Shown here: positions 55,306-64,000 of the stretch, in pieces
Numbering within the stretch: the first letter of the stretch is position 1
How the letters are laid out: every line of letters begins with the position of its first letter
Source: Zerene cesonia
Taxonomy: Eukaryota; Arthropoda; Insecta; Lepidoptera; Pieridae
Assembly: GCF_012273895.1 (NCBI RefSeq)
Contig: NC_052130.1
Span: 5,146,001 to 5,210,000, forward strand
Length of the DNA stretch: 64,000 nucleotides
Reading direction: 5' to 3'
Program-made: the position numbers and the translations under genes
Notes under the pieces: generated by a model
Databases searched by the model: none
What the model saw: only the letters and a program-made list of their open reading frames with translations
Told to the model about the DNA's origin: nothing

Positions 55306-55826
55306 AATATTTGTAATTTACAAACACTAGCGCATGCACACGCACACCTTCAAATGAAATGAAAATTAATAAATTGAAAAGACAATATCCTAGCAGATCT
55401 TTTTGTAGAATTTATCGAAAGTACAGAATCTTACGACTTTGCCAAATGAACTATTATCGAGAAATTCAGGAAAAGAAAATCATTTTAATAGAGTATGAGT
55501 ATTTGTTTGATACATTTTATTATTATTAATTGTGCACAAAATAAAACTTAAGCTACTTAATTACAAGTGCCAGAGGATGCTATATAATTCATGCTAGAGT
55601 TAAAATTCACCTAGAAGTGAGCACAACATGCAATATATTATTGTATAATACGAATCAGTTCTATAAAATTGAAAAATTATAGTTAATAAATAAACATTTT
55701 AAAAGCTTAGTTTTTTTAATTTACATTCTCAATATTCGTTTAATGCAATGCAAAAGAAAGAACTAGATTAATATAGAACAGACACCCAGCTGAACTATTG
55801 GAAAAAAGTAAACAGCCAAACAAAAA

Positions 55827-55950
55827 ATGGTGATAAATTATCACATGGAAGGATGTCGATGGACGATAGCCAGACGCTGTCAGTCGTTCCGCAGTGCTGT
55901 CGACATGAAGGTCCTGATTAAATGGTGGCCCAGGATATTGGAGAAGGCAG
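55827..55950 (+). CDS. Tentative small gene, exon 1
   Basis: Ends GAGAAGGCAG before GTACGT; phase 1 exit. Contains CRWTIARRCQSFRSAVDMKV. Confidence 0.4.
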
Positions 55951-58900
55951 GTACGTGGTGAATATATTTTAATCTGTACTGTATATATATATGCATCTGT
56001 ACTGTATATATACAGATGATACCAAATATGGTATCATCTGTCTATATCGATAGAAATGTACTGACATATATTAATTTTAACCATTTACCCCCGGTTCGAA
56101 AGCAGTTTCTACAGAGAAGATTCGGCGACAACTCATATTTGCCCTTTGTCAATCATCTCAATTTTAAAATTAAATGTTACAGAATGTATCATAAGAACAT
56201 CTTAGTTTCCCTATTTGAAACCTCTATGAGAAACATAGCGTTTATTTGGCACTAGCTACGCCCCGCGGTTTCACCCGCGTTAGTCCGCATCCCGTAGGAA
56301 TATCGGGATTATAATTTGCCTATATGTTATTCCAGTTGTCCAGCTGTCTACGTACCAAATTCATTGCAATCGGTTCAGTAGTTTTTGTGTGAAAGAGTAA
56401 AAAACACACACACAACTTTCGCATTTATAATATAAAGTAGGAAGTAGGATACTATTTTCACGACTAGTTTCATAAAATATCGGTGTTGTTGTTTAATCAC
56501 GAAAGCTTATATAAAAATAAATTGTAAATTAAAAATGTATATATTTGTACCTTTTAGAAACTCTGGAAGCTTTTTTTCTATGAAAAAAATACCTCAAAGA
56601 CGATGCAACCATTATGTATAAAACAGAAATCCTGGCAAGTAGGATATTCATACTAATACCACAGATACATACTAGGACAGATATTCATACTAATAACACT
56701 ATACTAGTTCTAATATTATAAACCAACGGGCAGAACCGGCTTCGATATCTCTCTCCATAACAACCTTCCTTGTGCCTTAACAAAAACGAAAAAATTCAAT
56801 TTTTTTACGTTTCGGTCGAATTGGTCGAAACATTTTTAATTGCATTCTAATATGTTTATATTATTTTGACTGGAAACAACTTAGTATATTATATTGTGGT
56901 TCTGTGGTTTACAGATTGCGTTGGAAATTATATATTCATCAGCTTAAACGTTCATTTGTTGTTAAATACCCGATTTCTTAAATGTTTTTCGAGATTTTTC
57001 TTACCGACGTACATCTTTCATCTCAACTTATATTGAAATATCATTAGGATTATCGACATCATTCTGCAATCATTTTCACAATCGTCCCTTATTCTGAGAT
57101 AATCGATTTCAAAACGTTTTATTAAATATGCTTTCATTCCTATGAATTTAATGATATTCACATCTTATTGTTAGAATTACTATCATTGAATTTATGTCTG
57201 ATATATGTCCACTCTATGCGTTATATATTTTGTACCAGACAATCCGAGTATTTTATACAATAAGAGAGTTAGTTTCCAAACACACTATTAATATATGTAA
57301 TGTATTTTAAAACTGAGATACAGTTATAGAAAATCTCTTATCTCTCTATCCCATTTTTCATTGATATCCTAGCGTACGTGTGTGGGTGAATGTAGGTGTG
57401 TGGGTGTGTCATTCTCGTAGCGACAATTGCATACGTGACTCTTCAGCCATTCGAGTTAAACGATATAAAAATCTGTTTCTATTCTTATTAGACTAGTATT
57501 TATGTTATAAAAATACTTTATATCTGCAACCAAATAAAAATAAATATTAAGATATCTTGTAATCTGAAACAATTTGGGGTTAATAAACATAGAAAAATTA
57601 ACAAAAATATTGCAGGAACATGAAGTATCTCAACGAACCGAACAATGTTGGAAATATTGGTAAAATCAGCGAATTCTTATCAGCTACAGCGCCTTCATAA
57701 TCCATCATTACCTTATCGCGGTACCCTTGTTCTATAACTTACGCGAAAAAATATTCCTTTCGTGAGCTCTTATAGAAGCAATCTTATTACAAGATCTTCT
57801 AAGCCGCTTGTTATATGACTTGTGGTGGGAAATACATAGTTATTGTGTATATTAATGAAGTATTAATGAAATATTAACATTAGATTGCTGTCATGTTTGT
57901 ATGGATTTAACAGCACTATGCACATAATATAATCATGGAACGACCGCGTTGTTGGTGAATAAAGTTTCAGACAAATTGAGGAATAATATAACCAAAAGAA
58001 TATGTATTCATAAAAAGTATTTATATATAAAAATGTAATCGTTAAACAGTGGGGAATAGACTTTCGCTTAGTATTCAGTGTTGTAAGTTACAAAATAAAT
58101 GGTAAAATTCTTTTACAAAGAATATTAGAAAGAAAGAAAGAAAGAAAAAACATTTATTTGGCGACATGAAACACAAAAACACAGATGAAAAAAAAATTAT
58201 AAAATAAACAACTAAAACAAAAGTAAATAATAATAGAAAAGAGAAAAAAAAAGTACAACAATAGCGTATTACATTATATTACTAGTATATGTTATCTGTG
58301 ATTCATCATCAGCCCTTTCATGTTCCCACTGCTGGGACACAGAGCTCCTATGAAGGTTCAGACCATAATCCACCACGCGGGCCAAGTGCGGATTGGCAGA
58401 TGTCACATATCGTCGAACTTTTGATTCTTGGACATGCCCGCTTCCTCACGATGTCTTCCTTCACCGTTTTAAGCAGTGGTGATGCATGCGCAGATAAATT
58501 GAAAAATCATTTTATTATCTGCACGCTCGCTCGTTCTCGAACCCTGTCTTATCGATTTTGAAGTCCGAGGTTCTCACCACTGAGCCACCATTGCTTTTTT
58601 TATGTGTGACTAGCGGACCGCCCCGGCTTCACCCGTGGTACGTTTATAGCCTATAGCCTTCCTCAATAAATGGACTATCTAACACTGAAAGGATTTTTCA
58701 AATCGGATCTTTAGTTCCTGAGATTAGTGCGTTCAAACAAACAAACCAACAAACTATTCAGCTTTATAACATTAGTATAGATTATACACAGGTTATTTTT
58801 ACCCTATCCCAGACAAAAGGGCGAAACTGAGCATCTGGTCATAAGTAAACAAATAAAATAAATAAACATTCTTTTTAATTCATTATAAAAAATATTTTTT

Positions 58901-59282
58901 TCTTAAACTCTACGTAGCGGAAGTATCAATCAAACAAATTAGGGTGTAGTCATTGATAAAAGTTAAACATGTAATTTATTTATCTGAAATGCAGTGAAGA
59001 TTCTATGAATCTCTAGTAGACAAACAGTCTTATCAGTAACAGAAAAAATATAAGCAATCACGTCTGTACAATGTACACATTGTGACGGCTGATTATAGAT
59101 TTATTGTTACAGAGGATTATGATCTATATCGCTCAGAGATAGAGGCGTTAATGGGGTACATTAAGTGTCGTTTGGGTGCGCATGGTGGATTGTTTTTGTC
59201 AACTAGGGCTGTGGCATGGTTGAAAGGTTATCTGATGCAGAGTTGGTCAAGCGAGGATCTAAGTAATATTTTGTTATTATAA
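55827..59282 (+). CDS. Tentative two-exon gene, small protein of 91-97 aa, unknown function
   Basis: Exon 1 runs from ATG 55827 (AAAAAATGG context; alternative in-frame ATG at 55845) to the donor GTACGT at 55951. Exon 2 runs from 59113, after the acceptor TTATTGTTACAG, to TAA at 59280-59282. The phases fit: exon 1 leaves G and exon 2 gives AG, forming Glu. The protein is basic and Trp-rich in the first part (MKVLIKWWPRILEKA), then EDYDLYRSEIEALMGYIKCR, then STRAVAWLKGYLMQSWSSED and a hydrophobic end. No signal peptide, membrane helix or known domain recognised. Both exons are less AT-rich than their flanks. Further exons, or a chance match of splice-like sites, remain possible. Confidence 0.4.
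56252..56442 (-). mobile_element. Non-autonomous Helitron, family A, minus strand
   Basis: CTAG at 56252-56255 and CCCCGCGGTTTCACCCGCGT hairpin; the other end is TCCTACTTTATATTATAAAT in the minus reading. Confidence 0.75.
58131..58150 (+). repeat. (GAAA)n microsatellite
   Basis: About four to five GAAA units at 58131-58150 inside a longer A-rich stretch that continues to about 58260. Confidence 0.8.
58299..58594 (-). mobile_element. tRNA-derived SINE, family T2, minus strand
   Basis: Reverse of 38335-38643: the tail TTCCCACTGCTGGGACACAG comes first and the tRNA head is at the right (CTCACCACTGAGCCACCATT). Confidence 0.78.
58610..58782 (-). mobile_element. Helitron, family B, minus strand
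   Basis: CTAG at 58610-58613, GGACCGCCCCGGCTTCACCC, AATCTATACTAATGTTATAA at the other end. Confidence 0.72.
59113..59282 (+). CDS. Tentative small gene, exon 2
   Basis: Phase 1 entry after TTGTTACAG; 56 codons plus stop. No AATAAA seen in the next 200 bp, which weakens the call. Confidence 0.4.
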
Positions 59283-59345
59283 TTAAATAATTTCTACGTA
59301 TACAGTGACTATGGTGCTTTTCTGTATTTCTAAATTCCAGTCAAA

Positions 59346-59672
59346 TATTTTTTTTTTATGTCATAGCGGGCAACTGAGCGGGTGGTTCGCCTGATGGTAA
59401 GCGATCACCACCGCCCATGAACATTTGCAAAGGTAGGGCTTCTGCGAATGCGCTGCCCGCTTTTTTGGGGTAAGGGAAAAGGAATGGATTAACGACTGGA
59501 ATGAAGGAATGAACTGGGACGGGTGGGAAAAAGGAAACGGGCCTCCGGCTCCCCCACTCACCATACAAAACACAGTGGCATGCCACTATTTCACGCCGGT
59601 TTTCTGTGGGGGTGTGGTACTTCCCCGGTGCGAGCTGGCCCAATTCGTGCCGAAGCGTGCTCGACTCCCACA
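59346..59672 (-). mobile_element. Poly(A)-tailed LINE/SINE 3' unit, minus strand
   Basis: Starts with the T run (reverse A tail) and ATGTCATAGCGGGCAACTGA, ends TGCTCGACTCCCACA. Over its whole length it is nearly identical to 3325-3660. Confidence 0.78.
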
Positions 59673-60472
59673 ATAAAATATAATTTATAAAATATATCAA
59701 ACTATTTAAAACATACCGATGGAATATTATGAAAAAAATGGAATAAATAATTAAATTTCATTAAAGTTTATGCTCTACACAAAGCCTATAAATGCCTCTT
59801 ATTAATCGATTGCTGTGAGACAAATATTTTAGCAAGATTTTAAACGAATATCTATTCATAGACTATAGCATTACGAGTATATATATTATATACTATATCA
59901 TTTCGTTAATGACAGATCGTTGAGTTTATAATTTTATGCGACGAATTTGTGTCCTCACTTAAAGTAATTACTTATCACATTCCAATAATTCTAAACACCA
60001 AAAAAATTTAGGTGTTTTTTGTATAAATTATCTACGCAATCACAACTTCGTCGCTAACACACTGCGCCTATCAGAAAATCTGATAGTTTCCTTAAACCCT
60101 GAAACAGGGGAGATTTTTTGCAATGGCAACCGTTATTTCATACACGCGCCCCCTGTCAGTATCATCCAGTAACATCCATACTAACACAGTATAAAATGCA
60201 GCAGTATGGGTAAGAGCAAAACCATTTCATCTGTTACTATAAATGTCACTTAGTTTTTTAGGAAAAACTCAATTGTAACGCCCGCGTAGTGTTATACGGA
60301 ACAAGCAACTCCTGGTATACCTACAGAGCAATACCCAATAGAAATCTAGGTCTATCAGAACAATCTAGAACATGCATACTTGTATTGATTATGTTCCGAG
60401 TATTTGCACTGTTGCTATAGGCCAGTGCTACATCGGACACCTTGCAATATTTGAATCTTTTATATTATAGTA

Positions 60473-60570
60473 TTTTCTAGAGTTTAATTTTACGCGAGTG
60501 TTATAGATCATTTAGAAATTAAAGACTTTTTATTGGATTTTAAACGCGATTTATTCATTATAGTATTTAA
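60473..60570 (-). mobile_element. Hairpin retroposon-like element, copy 3, truncated
   Basis: Begins TATTTTCTAGAGTTTAATTT, the reverse of the one-sided tail of copies 1 and 2, then ATTTAGAAATTAAAGACTTT and one arm, and stops at about the centre. On its own strand the 3' end is kept and the 5' half is missing. Confidence 0.65.
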
Positions 60571-60657
60571 CCCATAATATTATTTAAATATGAAAGCTTT
60601 AAGAGAATTATTGAATTTTATTTAAACACTTTGGAATTATTACTTATGTAAACGAAC

Positions 60658-60783
60658 CGTCGCCGTGGAACAGTAGTTAACGAGCAAGTATAGAACCGAA
60701 GGGCTCTGGGTTCGATTCCCGTTGGGGAATCAGGTGTATAGTGTATCTGCCCAATACCCACATGGGACACGGGGCTTTACACA
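60658..60783 (+). mobile_element. tRNA-derived SINE, older relative of family T1
   Basis: GGAACAGTAGTTAACGAGCA (A-box), GGGTTCGATTCCCG (B-box), and CCCACATGGGACACGGGGCT near the end. The middle of T1 is deleted. Confidence 0.65.
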
Positions 60784-60888
60784 CACTTACACCAATGAAC
60801 CAATACACACATCAAATGTCTTTTTTCTGATATATTCGAAATATTTCTATTATATTTTTCATTTTTACACGCTTTTTATTAGCTTCAC

Positions 60889-61030
60889 CTGTATGTTTGT
60901 TTGTATGTTTGTTTGTAACCGACTTCTTTGGGCGCGATTTTGACCCACTTTAAACGGCCAGATTTCGTTCAAACTTTGTAGATTTATTGAGGACCGATGA
61001 CAATACACTAATTTGATAAAATTATTCCAT
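60889..61030 (+). repeat. Interspersed repeat (ACCGACTTCTTTGGGCGCG type)
   Basis: GTATGTTTGT-rich start, then TTTAAACGGCCAGATTTCGT and TTGAGGACCGATGACAATAC. A diverged scrap occurs near 1766-1815. Class unknown. Confidence 0.45.
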
Positions 61031-62463
61031 TTTTCAATTTGCAAAATATGATTTTTGTTAAAGCGTGTTTTTTAGTTTTTTTAAACTATTATTTATTATT
61101 GGTTTATACATGTGACATTTATTGTTCAAAAGTCTGAAAACAGTAGGAAAAATACATGAGAACCCGTACTAGGTTCTCTTTCCACAGCGCTCGCATTAAA
61201 GCGAAATGAATTCAAATTATTAAGAGTGAACTAGCTAAACCGAAAATTTTAAAAACTAATTACGAAATGAAAGCGGGATACAGAATTTCCACTTTGTAGT
61301 CCAAAAAGCCATGTAATTAATGACATTTTTTTACTGCAACACAGTGATTTGCACATTTTTGTTACATAAATTTATTTTCTTTACAAGAACCCAGTTGTGA
61401 TATGTTTTTTTCCGTTAAATTTAAAGTTTCGTGCTACCCTTCATACAAAGACTTTTTTATTTCTACCCTCCTTAAAAAACAACTACCGATTTCTCGAATC
61501 ACTACATCTATACCCAACCTAAGGTTATCCAATAACAAACACGAGCTGTCACTTGTTGATTGTGCATATAATTCAATTAACAATTCCATCTTATGAATCG
61601 AATTGGTGGATGGTGGATGTTTAAATCGAAGCTTTCTTATGTGTTTCTTCAGCACATGGAACTTTTATAGATATAAAAATAAAAAATGTTCTAATTTATT
61701 TCATACATACTCTTCGTGAAACATCTAAAATCAAATCAATATTAAGGTATATAACAATTGGATATATTCTCCTTTCTACTGCCATACAGACACTATAACA
61801 CCGAAAGTTTGGTTTGATTGATGTTTTTTCATTCAATTACATTAGAATTGTTTAATCCATCTGCATGGGTTTTGACCTAAAATAGTCTAGTTAAAAACAG
61901 CATTGAGTTCAATCGATTAAGATTATTAAATTAAAATGAACTATAATTAACTCGAACCTATAGAAAAATCAAAGAAAACAGCATGTTACAAGCAATTTAC
62001 CCTTAAAGAGCAAACATCAATTCACACAAGATCTGATGTTATAAGGCGTAAAGATATGCGTAATAAAACTCATTATGTTATTATTCCACGCGCCAAACAT
62101 TATCTCCATCATAAATTTCATTTTAATATCTGACTTTCGTTGGACCGTATTTGAGGACCCCTGACTGCTTCAGAGGCAGATATGGAGATAACAAAGCGTA
62201 GTTAATCACGGCTCTTGAAGTGACAAACATATAGTTTAAAATTAGTGCCAGTGAGGAGAAAAGTATGTACCATTTTTTGTTTTTTTTTACGCGTGAATGC
62301 GAGGCGAAGTTTTATTGCAAGGGAATATCATTTTTCAGTTAGTTATAGATAATGCATAGGCATTCTTAAGTTAAGATAGACTTACGTTTGTAGAATAAAT
62401 GTTCTGAGACGGTTGTAGCATTGGTTGAAACATACCAAGCTGTTAATCGCAGTAATATCTACA

Positions 62464-62617
62464 CTTATATTATAAGAGGACACTTTTGTACTTTTGTATG
62501 TATGAAATCATGTAAAAAACTACTGGACCGATTTCAACTATTCTTTCACCACAAAAAAGCTACAACTTCAAATAGGCTTTACATGTACTAGGGGCAAAGT
62601 CGTGGCGAACATTTAGT
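62464..62617 (+). mobile_element. Diverged Helitron, family B
   Basis: TTATATTATAAGAGGACACT, AAAACTACTGGACCGATTTC and GGGGCAAAGTCGTGGCGAAC, with a decayed TTAG end. Confidence 0.55.
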
Positions 62618-62993
62618 ATTTTATTATATAATTCCTTGCTCTGACGTCATGTGAATAGATTTTATCTCCCTAAAACTAGACTTCTCGGTGACATGTCAAG
62701 ATCAAGATGTCTAGATTTAAGTAAGACTATAAGTTACGGTACTGTGAATACTACATGTTATTAAGTAAAATTCTTTGTGCAATAATCGCGGAAAAATACG
62801 GAATAAATAATTAATCATTGTTAAGAAAAAGCTCGACCGCCTTTAAGTTGTTCAATTGACCAAATTTGAAAGTTACACAGAAGGCACCAGCTTTCAAATA
62901 AAGAAGATTCATCAATATCAGATCTCCCTGTGAAGAAGTTTTCTAAGATAAAAAACATGCTGTACAACTGAATTGTAACACTTTTATATATTT

Positions 62994-63240
62994 AGTGCTC
63001 CGTACCCTGGAATCCTATTACTAAGATTTCGCTGTCCATCTGTCTGTCTGTACATCCCTCTGTCATCGATATTTAGTCGATAGATATTTTTAAGAAATGG
63101 TGTAATGCTGTCGTCGTCTTAACAGCAAACAATTCAGTGAATCAACTGTTGGTTCCGTCAATTGGATGGGTGACTTTAATAACTATTGTCCAAACATAAT
63201 TTATAATTATTGCAAAAAATCTTTACAGGTTGAACTGTGA
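62994..63240 (+). repeat. Diverged copy of the 37767-37990 repeat
   Basis: CCGTACCCTGGAATCCTATT and a TCTGTCTGTCTG stretch. Only the first 70 bp are clearly related. Confidence 0.4.
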
Positions 63241-64000
63241 GTTATTTTAAATAAAATAAATCATTTATTTTATAATATTTAAAGAAAGTCATATAAACAT
63301 ATTTTTTGTTAGACCTTGTGTGTCGTCATAGAGTTCATAGATCAAGATTAGAAAGATATTATTTTTCATAATATCGTATGTCATTGATTTGGAGATAAAT
63401 TAGATTTTTCAGGGTCATTGTACACGGTCTATACATTTATTTGCACAAGTTGTTACCCGCGACGTCACTCGGCAATTATTTATTTATTCTTCATTGTATA
63501 CACAAACAACACAAAATATATCATAATAATTGTGACAAAGGATTTTGTATACAATTGGCAGCCTTATAGCTATGAGCCATTTCTACCAGGCAACCGACGG
63601 CTAAAGGATAAATACACAATATAATCGAAAGTGTGGGTCAAAATTGTCCTATATAATCAATAGATATATACAAATACATAGACACATACTTACTATATAA
63701 ATAGAATAACAATAAAAAACTTATGTGCTAATCCAGACTATAATCTATCACTGTACCAAATTTCATATATATAATAAGCTGTTTACTCGTGAAAAAGTAA
63801 CAATAAATTTCCTACATAATATACAATAAGCTGTTTTCACTTGAAAGAGTATAATCCATCCATAGTTACAACCTAATAAGTTACAATCACACGAAAAAAT
63901 CTCTCAATATTTAATTAATAGTCAAATACACTTTTTATGTCACTGATAATATTTTTATCATTTGCCCTTGCAGTTGCAATTGAATTATTGGATTCTTATT

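Larger units (their letters stand above)
47173..55826. other. Repeat-rich intergenic region with a gap
   Basis: No coding exon found apart from a reverse transcriptase fragment. Holds Helitrons, LINE/SINE 3' ends, a foldback element, hairpin element copy 2, and an antisense retroelement tail at about 51770-51880. Confidence 0.6.
55951..59112 (+). other. Intron of the tentative small gene
   Basis: AT-rich, with a retroelement 3' end (56070-56150), a Helitron, a T2 SINE and a family B Helitron. Otherwise nothing recognised. Confidence 0.4.
59283..64000. other. Gene-poor right end of the window
   Basis: AT-rich with repeats listed separately. Short open frames near 61402-61655 on both strands show no recognisable homology. 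A Helitron-like piece of family D lies at about 63725-63850. Confidence 0.6.

Noticed and set aside
56016..56255. 79-codon open frame downstream of the tentative small gene exon 1
   Set aside because: Overlaps a retroelement 3' end shared with 51890-52035.
61402..61655. Overlapping frames on both strands
   Set aside because: Mutually overlapping, short, without homology or splice context.

Overview
This is a eukaryotic, insect-type window, almost certainly from a butterfly or moth (Lepidoptera). The DNA is AT-rich. Genes are broken into short exons with GT-AG introns. The space between exons is packed with repeats typical of lepidopteran genomes: Lep1-like non-autonomous Helitrons with ATATTATAAA near the 5' end and a GC-rich hairpin followed by CTAG at the 3' end, two families of tRNA-derived SINEs, and a poly(A)-tailed LINE/SINE 3' unit. 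No bacterial features (operons, ribosome binding sites, CRISPR) are expected or seen. Two runs of exactly 1000 N are assembly gaps of unknown true size.

Four protein-coding loci can be built by splicing, all on the + strand. (1) Positions 7480-27332: nine coding exons whose phases join without a break into a 532-aa protein. Its C-terminal part resembles the C-terminal domain of Mieap (mitochondria-eating protein, SPATA18); the N-terminal part is not recognised. A 5' non-coding exon must lie upstream of 7442. (2) Positions 28764-29513: an intronless 249-aa protein with a proline-rich N-terminus and two DM9 (DUF3421) repeats, a lectin-like, often immune-associated family. (3) Positions 33792-47172: five exons giving a 505-aa adaptor with an N-terminal SAM-like segment, a long linker with several candidate phosphotyrosine docking motifs, and a C-terminal SH2 domain, the layout of the SLP-76/BLNK family. 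(4) Positions 55827-59282: a tentative two-exon gene for a 91-97 aa protein of unknown function.

Layout: 1-7.4 kb is upstream/intergenic with repeats; 7.4-27.3 kb is the Mieap-like gene, with Helitron pieces very close to exons 5, 6 and 8; 27.3-28.7 kb holds a G-tract and purine-rich 3' flank and then a GATA-motif-rich candidate promoter; 28.7-29.6 kb is the DM9 gene; 29.6-33.8 kb is gene-poor; 33.8-47.2 kb is the SH2 adaptor gene; 47.2-55.8 kb is repeat-rich, with a reverse transcriptase fragment running into the second gap; 55.8-59.3 kb is the tentative small gene; 59.3-64 kb shows only repeats.

The genes do not form an evident pathway. The most unusual non-gene signal is a small element with long internal inverted arms and an asymmetric 3' tail. 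It is seen twice with different, perfect 11-13 bp direct repeats at its ends (36042-36260 and 53745-53976) and once in a truncated form (60473-60570), which suggests a retroposed hairpin RNA.
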